NCBI GenBank assembly: GCA_020199775.1
Contig: JAIVJZ010000044.1
Span: forward strand, 1-64,000
From: Acidobacteriota bacterium
GTDB lineage: Bacteria; Acidobacteriota; Blastocatellia; Pyrinomonadales; Pyrinomonadaceae
Direction: 5' to 3'
DNA: 64,000 nucleotides
Shown: in pieces, positions 39,358-46,693 of the stretch
How the letters are laid out: every line of letters begins with the position of its first letter
Position numbering within the stretch: position 1 is the first letter of the stretch
Made by a program: the position numbers and the translations under genes
Notes under the pieces: model-generated
The model's input: the letters and a program-made list of their open reading frames with translations, nothing else
Database searches by the model: none
Told to the model about the DNA's origin: nothing

Positions 39358-39732
39358 ATGATCAATTGTCCCAAGTGCGGTACGGCCGTGAGAGAGGAGA
39401 AGGCGTTCTGCCACAATTGCGGCTCGCCGATGGACGCCGCGAAAGCGGAGCGCGAGACGCCTCTCCCGGATTTCGGCGCGACCGTCCTCGAACCGCAGCG
39501 ACGCCCCGCGACGCCGCCGCCGCCGCAGCCTTTTGTGCCCCCGGCCGTCACGGAATTTCAACCGGCCGCCAGGCCGCCCGCGCCCGTTTCGTATCCGCCC
39601 GCGGGCGTCGCTTTACCCACGCCTCCGAGCGCGCCGACCGCCGGACGGCGTAAATCGCGGAAGATCGGCTTCGTCCTACTTGTGCTCTTCCTGATGTTTC
39701 TCGCATTCGTGCTGGCTATCGTGACCGACTGA
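39358..39732 (+). CDS. zinc-ribbon membrane protein
   Basis: 124 residues from ATG 39358. N-terminal zinc ribbon (CPKCGTAVREEKAFCHNCG), a Pro-rich linker (about 45-95) and one C-terminal membrane helix (IGFVLLVLFLMFLAFVLAIV). This layout is common for small bacterial zinc_ribbon_2 proteins of unknown function. It is followed 46 bp later by the PrsW-type gene and may be cotranscribed. Confidence 0.85.
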   Translation: MINCPKCGTAVREEKAFCHNCGSPMDAAKAERETPLPDFGATVLEPQRRPATPPPPQPFVPPAVTEFQPAARPPAPVSYPPAGVALPTPPSAPTAGRRKSRKIGFVLLVLFLMFLAFVLAIVTD

Positions 39733-39778
39733 GCGCGACGCGCAAGTGAACCCCCGAAAAGAACCCTCGACGCTTCCG

Positions 39779-40939
39779 ATGAACGAATTCGCAAGCACCC
39801 CACAGACTCCGCCCGTCACCGCGTCCGCTCTGCCGCCGCAACCGCGTCGCAGGCTTTTGCGCGCGGCGGCGATTGCCTTCGCGTCGCTCGTCGCGTTCCT
39901 GCTCGCGCTGCTCCTGCTGTTGATGACCGGGCTTGAGACCGGCCCCGTCCCGCTTCTCATCGGCTTCGTGCTCGCCACACTGCCCGCGCCCTTCTACGTC
40001 GCGCTCGTGCTCTGGATCGACCGCTACGAATCCGAACCCGTCTGGACGCTCGTAGCTGCTTTTGTCTGGGGCGCGGTCGTGGCGGTCTTTATCGCCGCCT
40101 TCGTCAACACGATTGGCAGCCTCGTCGTCGCGTCTCTCATCAGCGACGAAGCGGGCAGTTTCTACGGCGCGGTGATCTCCGCGCCAATCGTCGAGGAGAG
40201 CATGAAGGCGGCCGTGCTCTTCGGCCTCTACTTCTGGAAGCACGACGAGTTCGACGGGGTGATTGACGGCATCGTCTACGCCTCGATGGTCGGACTCGGT
40301 TTCGCCATGACGGAGAACATCCAGTATTACGGCAGCGCGGCCTTGGAGGGCGGCGTCGGCGGCGGCATGGGGCTCTTCGTCCTGCGCGGGATGATGGCTC
40401 CCTTCTCGCACCCGCTGTTCACGAGCATGACGGGCATCGGCCTGGGGTTGGCGAGCCAGTCGAAAAGCGGCCTCGTCAAATTTTTCGCGCCCGCCTGCGG
40501 CCTCCTGTTGGCGATGTTCCTGCACGCCCTCTGGAATCTTTCGGCCTCGATTAACGCCGCGCTCTACTTCATCGTCTACTTCCTGATCATGGTTCCGACG
40601 TTCGTCGCGGTGCTCGTCTCGATCTACTTCGCGCTCAGGCGCGAGGGGCGCATCCTGCGCGAGCAACTCAGGCACGATCTTGAGCGCGGCCGTTTGAGCG
40701 CGCCCGAACTGGAACTTCTGGCGAGCGTGCGCGGGCGCATGGGCGCATCTTTCAAGGCTTTGACGAAGGGCGGGTATCGTTCGTGGCGCACGCGGCGCGA
40801 GTTCAACCGCGTGGCGAGCGAGTTGGCCTTCCATCGCAACCGCGTGGCGCAGGGGCGGGCGGTCAAGGACGGCGCGGCCATCGAGGAATTCTACGTCCGC
40901 CAACTCTCGGAGTTGCGTGGTCAGTCGAACGCCTCTTGA
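39779..40939 (+). CDS. PrsW-type intramembrane metalloprotease
   Basis: 386 residues from ATG 39779 (a GTG at 39746 would add 11). About 8 membrane helices. The conserved PrsW motifs are present: APIVEESMKAAVLFGLYFW with the EE pair, GIVYASMVGLGFAMTENIQY, and LAMFLHALWN with the metal-binding His. PrsW in Bacillus cuts anti-sigma factor RsiW. No ECF sigma/anti-sigma pair is nearby, so the substrate is unknown. A cytosolic C-terminal tail of about 90 residues follows. Confidence 0.92.
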   Translation: MNEFASTPQTPPVTASALPPQPRRRLLRAAAIAFASLVAFLLALLLLLMTGLETGPVPLLIGFVLATLPAPFYVALVLWIDRYESEPVWTLVAAFVWGAVVAVFIAAFVNTIGSLVVASLISDEAGSFYGAVISAPIVEESMKAAVLFGLYFWKHDEFDGVIDGIVYASMVGLGFAMTENIQYYGSAALEGGVGGGMGLFVLRGMMAPFSHPLFTSMTGIGLGLASQSKSGLVKFFAPACGLLLAMFLHALWNLSASINAALYFIVYFLIMVPTFVAVLVSIYFALRREGRILREQLRHDLERGRLSAPELELLASVRGRMGASFKALTKGGYRSWRTRREFNRVASELAFHRNRVAQGRAVKDGAAIEEFYVRQLSELRGQSNAS

Positions 40940-40970
40940 ATGCGGAGCGAAACTTAAACGGAAATCCCCC

Positions 40971-41747
40971 GTGAAAATCCAACTTCTTCCCAGCACCTTC
41001 GACCAACACGGCTGCGCCAGTCAGGAACAGCGGCTCACCTGTTTCGTCATCGACGACCGCGTCGCCGTGGACGCCGGGAGCATCGCCCTCGGCCTCTCCG
41101 AGGCGCAACACGAAAGCGTCCGCGACGTGATCGTCACGCACCCGCACATGGATCACATGGCGACGCTCCCCATCTTCATAGACGATCACTTCGCGCTTCT
41201 GACCGAACCCGTCCGCGTCCACGCGACCGACGAAGTCGTCGCCCTGCTCGAACGCGACGTGTTCAATTGGACGGTCTACCCGCGTTTCTCCCAACTGAAG
41301 AACGAGCACTGCTTCGTAATGGAGTACATCCCGTTCCGCCCGCGCGAAGAGTTTCGGGTGGCGCACCTGACGGTCACGGCCGTGCCCGTCAACCACATCG
41401 TGCCGACCGTCGGCCTCGTCGTCTCGGACGGCCGGACGACCGTCGCGTTCAGTTCCGACACGGCGGCGACCGAAGACTTCTGGGAAGTCGTCAACGAGCG
41501 ACCCGACATCTCCGCCCTCTTCATCGAATCGTCTTTCCCCAACTCGATGGGAAAGCTTGCCGAAGTCTCCGGCCACCTCACGCCCGAAGGCGTCGCCGCC
41601 GAACTGCGCAAGCTCTCGCACAACCACCTCGACGTGCTGGCCGTCCACCTCAAACCCTCTTACCGCGAAACGCTCGTCAGAGAACTCGACGCGCTCGGCA
41701 TCAGCGGCCTCTCCGCGATGGAAGCCGGACGCGCCTACGAGTGGTAA
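40971..41747 (+). CDS. metallo-beta-lactamase-fold protein, class II cAMP phosphodiesterase-like
   Basis: 258 residues from GTG 40971. The zinc motif is THPHMDHMATLP (about residues 53-64), with ID dyad, NHIVPTVG and SSDTAAT later. This arrangement resembles class II cyclic-nucleotide phosphodiesterases, a branch of the metallo-beta-lactamase fold. Substrate is not proven. It starts 31 bp after the PrsW gene, probably same transcript. A short hairpin at 41781 follows. Confidence 0.85.
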   Translation: MKIQLLPSTFDQHGCASQEQRLTCFVIDDRVAVDAGSIALGLSEAQHESVRDVIVTHPHMDHMATLPIFIDDHFALLTEPVRVHATDEVVALLERDVFNWTVYPRFSQLKNEHCFVMEYIPFRPREEFRVAHLTVTAVPVNHIVPTVGLVVSDGRTTVAFSSDTAATEDFWEVVNERPDISALFIESSFPNSMGKLAEVSGHLTPEGVAAELRKLSHNHLDVLAVHLKPSYRETLVRELDALGISGLSAMEAGRAYEW

Positions 41748-41780
41748 AGCGTGGTAAACCCGCTGGCGTTGAAAATCAAA

Positions 41781-41805
41781 AGCCGCCTCTGAGTGAGAAG
41801 CGGCT
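41781..41805. terminator. short hairpin between convergent genes
   Basis: AGCCGC pairs with GCGGCT, extended by TCT/AGA after a one-base mismatch. It follows the metallo-beta-lactamase-fold gene by 33 bp. Confidence 0.5.
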
Positions 41806-41841
41806 CGCGTCGTAGTCGGTTGAGGTGTAATCGTCAGTTCG

Positions 41842-42189
41842 TCACTCGCAGAATTCCCCGCCCGCCGCCGCCGTCGCTTCCGAGTCCGCCAACAAGCCTT
41901 CCATGTGCTGCCGCGCTTTCCACGCGCCCGTGCGGTTCGCCACCTCGATGCCGTCCGTCCACGCGCGCCGCGCCTCCTCACGCCGCCCCTGATTCAACAA
42001 GGCAGCGCCGAGCATCTGATACGCCGCCGTGAAGTCCGCATTCAACTTCACGACTTGCCCGAGCGCGTCCGCCGCTTCGTCCCAACGCTCCAATTTCACG
42101 TACTCGTTCGCCAGCCCGTACCAGACCATTTCCTGCTCCGGCTGCGCCGCGACCATCGCCTTGAACGCTTCGATTCTTTCCTGTGACAC
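41842..42189 (-). CDS. TPR-repeat small protein
   Basis: 115 residues from GTG 42189 (GAAGGAAGGT upstream). Two TPR-like units (QEMVWYGLANEYVKLERWDE; FTAAYQMLGAALLNQGRREE) fill the centre. It begins SQERIEAFKAMVAAQPEQEM. Such single small TPR proteins act as scaffolds. Next to a small membrane gene and a ferredoxin on the same strand. Confidence 0.82.
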   Translation of the reverse strand: MSQERIEAFKAMVAAQPEQEMVWYGLANEYVKLERWDEAADALGQVVKLNADFTAAYQMLGAALLNQGRREEARRAWTDGIEVANRTGAWKARQHMEGLLADSEATAAAGGEFCE

Positions 42190-42248
42190 CTTCCTTCAAC
42201 CCTTTCCGTTTACGCTTGGAGGTGAAAACCACTGCGTGCGTCCGGCCT

Positions 42249-42554
42249 CTAGCGCGCCGCCTCGAATTCGCTTTCCGTGTGCTCGCCCGCCACGCCGTCG
42301 AGACGCACGCGCCCGCTCGGCAACAACTCGGCGACGCGAAACGTGCGTTCCTCGCGCTGGCGACCCGGCATCAGTTCGCCGCGGAAGGTGACGCTCATAC
42401 CGGGACGCGCCCAGCGGTCGAGGCCGCGCTCGCGGTCTTTCACTTCCCGCCCCCGCGCCGCCGCCCTCCTGCGTCGTCCGAGCAACGCCACCGCGCCCAC
42501 GCCGCCGAACGCCAGCGCGAGACCTCCCAACAGACGTTTCGCGGTTCTACTCAT
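42249..42554 (-). CDS. hypothetical small membrane-anchored protein
   Basis: 101 residues: one N-terminal hydrophobic helix (LLGGLALAFGGVGAVALLG) followed by RRRR and a charged domain with a small beta-like C-terminus (TFRVAELLPSGRVRLDGVAG). No named family. It lies between the TPR gene and the ferredoxin gene on the same strand. Moderate confidence that it is real; composition matches neighbours. Confidence 0.6.
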   Translation of the reverse strand: MSRTAKRLLGGLALAFGGVGAVALLGRRRRAAARGREVKDRERGLDRWARPGMSVTFRGELMPGRQREERTFRVAELLPSGRVRLDGVAGEHTESEFEAAR

Positions 42555-42694
42555 CTACTCAAAAGCCTCCGCCTCGGTCGCGTGCGCTCCGTCCGCCGTG
42601 AAAACGACGAAGCGCAAGCCTCTCCGCGCGTTGAGAGACTTGCGCGCCGTCTTTACCTGCCGCATGCCGGCCGCCGCCGTACCACGGCCGGGGG

Positions 42695-42979
42695 TCAGCA
42701 CAACGGGTCGAGTTTTTCGCTCTGGATCGGCAAGCCTGCTCTGAGCGAACGGTCGGCGTTGATCTCGGTATAGTGCGCCCACTCCGCCGGCACTTTGTCT
42801 TCGGCGAAGATGGCCTCGACGGGACACTCCGGCACGCACGCGTCGCAATCAATACAAGTCTCCGGGTTGATCACGAGTGCGGCCATTTCGTCGTCGAGGT
42901 GAAAAGCCTCGACGGGACAGACCAGCGCGCAGTCCGTATAACGGCAGCCGAAGCAAGGTTCGCACACAACGTAAGTCAT
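42695..42979 (-). CDS. fdxA: 7Fe-type ferredoxin
   Basis: 94 residues from ATG 42979. Cysteine pattern [20 protein letters not shown] then [16 protein letters not shown] is that of FdxA-like ferredoxins with one 3Fe-4S and one 4Fe-4S cluster, followed by the usual C-terminal helix region ([15 protein letters not shown]). Electron carrier of the cytosol; partner unknown. The longer upstream frame is noncoding. Confidence 0.95.
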   Translation of the reverse strand: MTYVVCEPCFGCRYTDCALVCPVEAFHLDDEMAALVINPETCIDCDACVPECPVEAIFAEDKVPAEWAHYTEINADRSLRAGLPIQSEKLDPLC

Positions 42980-43154
42980 TAAACTAGCCTCCTCAAAAAG
43001 TGTATGACGACAGCCGCGCGCAAATTCGCGCCATGCCGGTGGGGGCATGCGCGCCTGACGCGGCGGCAAAAACACGGGAAATCTACGAGCGCGCTATATT
43101 AAGCACGAACCGGCAAGATTGAAAAGCAAAATTTTCCCGCTGGCAGGGCGTCCG

Positions 43155-43331
43155 TCACCCGTCCTCACCCGCGCGCCGTTTGTGTTTGACTTTGCGCTCG
43201 GCCGGGTGGGCGCGTTCCTCCGGTTTGGCGCGTGTGAGCGGGTGGCCGGGCTGGGCGACGGGCGTGCGGAGCGCGGCGCTGAGAGGGCGTTCGCCTCGCT
43301 TCTTCGAAGGCTTCTTGGCGTTTGATGACAT
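43155..43331 (-). CDS. possible small basic protein
   Basis: 58 residues from ATG 43331, strongly basic and Lys/Arg/Pro-rich (SNAKKPSKKRGERPLSAALR, ERKVKHKRRAGEDG). It could be a short nucleic-acid-binding protein or chance open frame. No clear ribosome site. Included with low confidence. Confidence 0.3.
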   Translation of the reverse strand: MSSNAKKPSKKRGERPLSAALRTPVAQPGHPLTRAKPEERAHPAERKVKHKRRAGEDG

Positions 43332-43502
43332 AGCGTTTGGCAAGCCTCTTTTTCGGGAATGGCGCGATGCTACGCGCGCACGCCCCCTGTGTCAATACTC
43401 GCCGGGCGCGTTGGTTCTTTTTGTTCTTTGGCGGCGGGGAGGCGTCGGGGAGTTGCCGCGAGGTGGTGGTGGTGGCGGCGGTTTGCGGAGGCGTCAAAGA
43501 GT

Positions 43503-43542
43503 TTGCGCCTTATCGTCTCGCGGAGGAGAGGATAAGGCGCAA
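43503..43542 (-). terminator. hairpin downstream of the 77-residue gene
   Basis: TTGCGCCTTATC (43503-43514) pairs with GATAAGGCGCAA (43531-43542). It lies 26 bp after the minus-strand stop at 43568, so it probably terminates that transcript, although no T tract follows. Confidence 0.6.
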
Positions 43543-43567
43543 GAGAATTGCTCCGGTTGTCGGAAAG

Positions 43568-43801
43568 TTATGCCTTGCTCGGCTGCGGCGTCGTCTCGCC
43601 GAAGAGCGTCTTCAACGCCTGCGAAGTTTCGGTGCGACGCTTCTGCTGGAACTCGTTGACCCACTCGGTAACGGTCGCCACCACATCGCGCGCGGCTTCG
43701 TGCGTCGTCTTCTTCTGTTCGGTGCTCGCGGTTTCGGCGGCTGCTTCCAGCGCGGCGCGTTCCCCACGTTTGATGATCTTGATGGATTTGTTCGTCGTCA
43801 T
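43568..43801 (-). CDS. hypothetical helical small protein
   Basis: 77 residues, predicted mostly helix (ERAALEAAAETASTEQKKTT, HEAARDVVATVTEWVNEFQQ). It starts MTTNKSIKIIKRGE. No named family; no signal peptide. The 493 bp upstream (43802-44294) contain the repeat at 44150 and no gene I can see. Confidence 0.7.
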   Translation of the reverse strand: MTTNKSIKIIKRGERAALEAAAETASTEQKKTTHEAARDVVATVTEWVNEFQQKRRTETSQALKTLFGETTPQPSKA

Positions 43802-44149
43802 GATGATTGCTCTACCCGCCTTGTTGTGTATTTTCTTTCGTAACTATAGACGCTCGGAGCGTCGGAAAAGTTCCAAATAGTTCACGCTTCGTGGGACGCC
43901 CCGGAACTTGTTCTCAGTTATAGCAAATCGAAGGCCACAGGTTTCGAGGCGTGCCGGAAGCCTTCGGGTTTGGGATGAGGGGGAAACCGCGAGCCCGTTT
44001 TCGCCGCGTTTCAAATGCGGTTCACACGCGCGCAACTCCGCCGTGACAATTCGGCAATCAGACCGGCGGCGCACGATATAGTTTCTCAATCGTTCACTCT
44101 TGCCCCACCTGCGCCTTTTTCTGATACGCTTTCGGACACCCTGCGAACG

Positions 44150-44202
44150 AAAGCCGCGAAGGACGCGAAAGGTGAAACTTCCTTCGCGTCCTTCGCGGCT
44201 TT
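44150..44202. repeat. 9-mer-armed inverted repeat (GCGAAGGAC type)
   Basis: AAAGCCGCGAAGGACGCGAA (left arm 44150-44172) pairs with 44181-44202 with a one-base bulge. The arm contains a tandem GCGAAGG unit. Related in design to the heptad-armed palindromes. It lies in the spacer between two same-strand genes. Confidence 0.85.
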
Positions 44203-44294
44203 GAACTTCGCGCGCCGACCCGTTGGATGGCCTTGAGCTTCGACGGCGACTCAATCGAGACGGCGAAGCAACTCCGGGGGCGTGCCCGCGCCCG

Positions 44295-44522
44295 TTAGTC
44301 TTTCTTCCCGAACATACCGCCGATGCCGCCGAGCACGTTCTGCGCGGTGTCGGCCACGCCGCCCGCGACATTTGCGCCGCCGCCGAGCGCGCCGTCAATC
44401 GTGCCGGAGACGGAGGCGGGCAACCTGTCGCGCATGTAGCCCATCACGGTGTCAATCGCCGTGCGCGCCTGTGTTTCGGTGATGCCGGTTCGTTCGGTTA
44501 CTTGCTTGATCAACTCTTCCAT
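44295..44522 (-). CDS. small DUF2267-like protein
   Basis: 75 residues. The N-terminal half (EELIKQVTERTGITETQART then AIDTVMGYMRDRLPASV) resembles the repeat of DUF2267 (helical), and the C-terminal half is Gly-rich (GGGANVAGGVADTAQNVLGG). DUF2267 family members have unknown roles. The family call is tentative. Confidence 0.65.
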   Translation of the reverse strand: MEELIKQVTERTGITETQARTAIDTVMGYMRDRLPASVSGTIDGALGGGANVAGGVADTAQNVLGGIGGMFGKKD

Positions 44523-44582
44523 TTTTCTTCTCTCCTCTTCGGGGTGCGGCGGGGCGCGTCTGCCGCCCGCGCGTCTACCGCA

Positions 44583-44849
44583 CTAGATGAAGACGACCGA
44601 CTGCGCGTTCGGAATGTCGAAACGACGGCGGCAGCGCGGACAGTCGAGCATGTCGTCTACGCGCACCATGTAGTCGCGCGAATTACGAAAGCGAGCGCGA
44701 TCCTGTTCGCTCGCGCCGCGCGGCAAATCCTTCTTCTTGGTGCGCCTGAGCCAACGCACTTCGTAGTCGGCGCGCTCGCGGCAATGCGGGCAACTGTAAG
44801 TCGCGCGCTTCGCCTCCTGTTGCTCGTTGAAAAAATCTCTCTCGTTCAT
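44583..44849 (-). CDS. hypothetical zinc-ribbon protein
   Basis: 88 residues with two CxxC pairs: CPHCRERADYEVRWL near the N-terminus and CPRCRRRFDIP near the C-terminus, presumably one zinc site. The central stretch RRTKKKDLPRGASEQDRARF is basic. Function unknown. Confidence 0.75.
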   Translation of the reverse strand: MNERDFFNEQQEAKRATYSCPHCRERADYEVRWLRRTKKKDLPRGASEQDRARFRNSRDYMVRVDDMLDCPRCRRRFDIPNAQSVVFI

Positions 44850-44880
44850 AAGTTAAAAATACCGCTGTCGCGAAGCTAAC

Positions 44881-45201
44881 TCAAGTGCGCTCGGCCGTGA
44901 GCCCCCCGGCGTCCTCGTCCTGCCGTTTCGTCCCCTGCTCCCGGCGTTCGCGCCGCCGGTGATGCAGCACGATGAAGAGACCGGCCAGCGCGTTCACCAG
45001 CATGATCGCGTTCGTGACGACGAAGACCCAGTTGCCCACGAGCCAACTGTAAATCGTGAAGCCGAGCGAGGCCGCCAGTTGCCCGATGAAGAGCCACTTC
45101 GAGACGTTTTCGCTCGACCCTTCCTTCCACTGTTTGAAAACCTGCTTGCCGATGGTCAGCACGAGTATGAACGAACTGATCCACCCGATAGCTTCCTGCA
45201 T
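44881..45201 (-). CDS. SemiSWEET/PQ-loop-like membrane protein
   Basis: 106 residues from ATG 45201; the 226-residue frame containing it runs into noncoding antisense sequence. Three membrane helices (AIGWISSFILVLTIGKQVFK, WLFIGQLAASLGFTIYSWLV, VVTNAIMLVNALAGLFIVLH) with the QVFKQWKEGSS loop resemble SemiSWEET sugar transporters, which dimerise to make one pore. A hydrophilic tail of 25 residues follows. The gene is 17 bp after the receiver gene. Confidence 0.75.
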   Translation of the reverse strand: MQEAIGWISSFILVLTIGKQVFKQWKEGSSENVSKWLFIGQLAASLGFTIYSWLVGNWVFVVTNAIMLVNALAGLFIVLHHRRRERREQGTKRQDEDAGGLTAERT

Positions 45202-45218
45202 CTTACAGCCCCCTTGTT

Positions 45219-45620
45219 CTAAACATCTTCCGCCGGCAAAGCACCGCGCCCCCCGGCTAACAGCCGCCGCACCGTCTCCAGCAAACTCACGGGATTGACG
45301 GGCTTCGGCTCGTAGGCGTCCGCGCCGACGGCGAGCGTGAAGGTGGCGTTGCCGGTTCCGAACCCGGTCGTGACGACGATGGGCGTCGCCGCGATTTCGC
45401 CCGTGTCGCGCACGCGCCGGACGAAGTGCGCGCCGTCCGCCCCCGGCATGTTGACGTCCGTGATGATCAGGTCGGGGCGCACGCTCAGGGCGAGTTCGTA
45501 AGCCTTCAACCCGTCTTCGGCGGTCAGCACCTCGAAGCCCTGCCGCTCCAACGTCATGCACATCAACTGTCGCGCGACCTCGTCGTCTTCGGCCACCAGA
45601 ATTTTCTTCGCTTCAGTCAT
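45219..45620 (-). CDS. stand-alone response-regulator receiver domain
   Basis: 133 residues, one CheY-like domain with no output. Acidic pocket EDD (about 11-13), phospho-acceptor Asp55 in ITDVNMPG, conserved Thr/Ser in VVTTGFG, and Lys in EPKPVNP. A short tail follows. It could serve an orphan kinase such as the one at 5872, though that is 38 kb away. ATG 45620. Confidence 0.94.
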   Translation of the reverse strand: MTEAKKILVAEDDEVARQLMCMTLERQGFEVLTAEDGLKAYELALSVRPDLIITDVNMPGADGAHFVRRVRDTGEIAATPIVVTTGFGTGNATFTLAVGADAYEPKPVNPVSLLETVRRLLAGGRGALPAEDV

Positions 45621-45641
45621 AATTCGTGAACGGCTAAAGGC

Positions 45642-45718
45642 CGTGAATCGTGAATCGTCAATCGTGAATAGAAAGAACAGGTTTGTATCTATTCACGATT
45701 GACGATTCACGATTCACG
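45642..45718. repeat. perfect heptad-armed hairpin (CGTGAAT type, R10)
   Basis: Arms of 31 bp (45642-45672, 45688-45718) are perfect, with units CGTGAAT, CGTGAAT, CGTCAAT, CGTGAAT; the variant third unit is mirrored. The right arm supplies the TGA stop (45714-45716) of the DUF971 gene. The heptad family is that of R5, 34 kb away, but the third unit differs (CGTCAAT versus CGTAAAT). Confidence 0.95.
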
Positions 45719-46055
45719 ATCTACTTTCCTCATTCTGTTCGCACAGTTCGCGCAGGAGGCGAAAGCTGTAGATGCCCGTCTGGTGGCCGTCGCTCCAGCG
45801 GAAGGTGAGCGCGTAGCGGCCGACGATGTCAACGCTCTCGATGGCGAGGTCGTCGGGGACAGTCTTCGGGTCGAGCATCCGTTGCCCCGTCATTTCGTTC
45901 ACGCACCGCGCACACGGGCAGACGCGCCTGAGCGCGGCCGCGCCGTAGCCGCACACGCGCCCGTCGCCCCACTTCACGCGCAAGCCCGCCGCGCCCTCCT
46001 GCACAATCTCGTGCGGCTCAATCGCAGGCCCGCGCCTTCGCATCATCTCGTTCAT
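45714..46055 (-). CDS. DUF971 domain protein
   Basis: 113 residues from ATG 46055. Core motif GLRVKWGDGRVCGY, CPCARCVNEMTGQRML, then VGRYALTFRWSDGHQTGIYS and LRELCE. DUF971 is the N-terminal domain of gamma-butyrobetaine hydroxylase, and in bacteria often a stand-alone protein near iron-sulphur assembly genes. Here it is beside a YtxJ-like thiol protein. The stop codon lies in the R10 repeat. Confidence 0.92.
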   Translation of the reverse strand: MNEMMRRRGPAIEPHEIVQEGAAGLRVKWGDGRVCGYGAAALRRVCPCARCVNEMTGQRMLDPKTVPDDLAIESVDIVGRYALTFRWSDGHQTGIYSFRLLRELCEQNEESRS

Positions 46056-46061
46056 ATGAAA

Positions 46062-46114
46062 GTGTTGAGTGATGAGTGCCGGGTGAGAAGAGTTTTTCAC
46101 TCAACTCTCAACAC
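46062..46114. repeat. heptad-like inverted repeat (GTTGAGT type, R11)
   Basis: GTGTTGAGTGATGAGTG (46062-46078) is imperfectly mirrored at 46098-46114 (revcomp GTGTTGAGAGTTGAGTG). Short and partly heptad in phase. It fills the gap between the DUF971 start and the YtxJ-like stop. Confidence 0.7.
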
Positions 46115-46115
46115 T

Positions 46116-46478
46116 CTACTCGTTATCCCGCACGGCCTGTTCGACGGCCTCGGCCGTAATGTCGAAGTGTGAAGCCGACCAGACGGCCTGACCGTTGCGC
46201 AGAATGATCGCCTGCGGCGACTCGTGCCGGACGCCCGTCTGCTCGGCCACGCGGCGCGAGAGTTCGCCCGCGCGCTGCACGATGAGGAGCGAAATCCGAC
46301 CGGCCGCGCCCGCCGACAACTTCTCCATTTGATGATGCGCGCGCGCGCTGATGGGACATGTCGTGCTGTGTTTGAAGAGGACGACGGGCGCGTCGTGCGA
46401 GCGCGCCATGAGTTCGTCGAACGCCCCGGCGTCCGTCACGGGCGCAAAGTTCGTCTGTTTTTCAGTAGTCTCCGGCAT
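46116..46478 (-). CDS. ytxJ: YtxJ-like thioredoxin-fold protein (bacillithiol-type)
   Basis: 120 residues from ATG 46478, with GGCGGAGG 11 bases upstream. VVLFKHSTTCPISARAHHQM carries the active-site TCPIS of the YtxJ (monothiol bacilliredoxin-like) family, and the GVRHESPQAIILRNGQAVW tail contains the usual cis-Pro region. The family acts with bacillithiol in Firmicutes; whether this organism makes bacillithiol is not shown by the window. Confidence 0.9.
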   Translation of the reverse strand: MPETTEKQTNFAPVTDAGAFDELMARSHDAPVVLFKHSTTCPISARAHHQMEKLSAGAAGRISLLIVQRAGELSRRVAEQTGVRHESPQAIILRNGQAVWSASHFDITAEAVEQAVRDNE

Positions 46479-46620
46479 TTGAAAATAGCCTCCGCCAGTC
46501 AGAAATCGGCGCACCTTTTTCCACATAAAAGATATTTAGTTTGCTGTCGCGGGGAACGCGCTTGATATTAACGCACCTGCGCCGCACGTACAACAACGCG
46601 ACCGGCGGCCGGAGCGCAGC

Positions 46621-46668
46621 GTGAAAAGAAGCCGCGTGCGGTAATCCCCGCACGCGGCTTCTTTTCAC
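46621..46668 (-). terminator. hairpin terminator of the CHAT transcript
   Basis: A 20-bp perfect stem (GTGAAAAGAAGCCGCGTGCG and complement) with an 8-base loop, located 26 bp after the CHAT gene stop. Confidence 0.9.
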
Positions 46669-46693
46669 GTCACGTTTAAGGCTTAAACCGTCC

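Noticed and set aside
44881-45561. 226-codon frame containing the SemiSWEET-like gene
   Set aside because: Only the last 106 codons match a protein family; the rest is opposite or overlaps the receiver gene in another frame.
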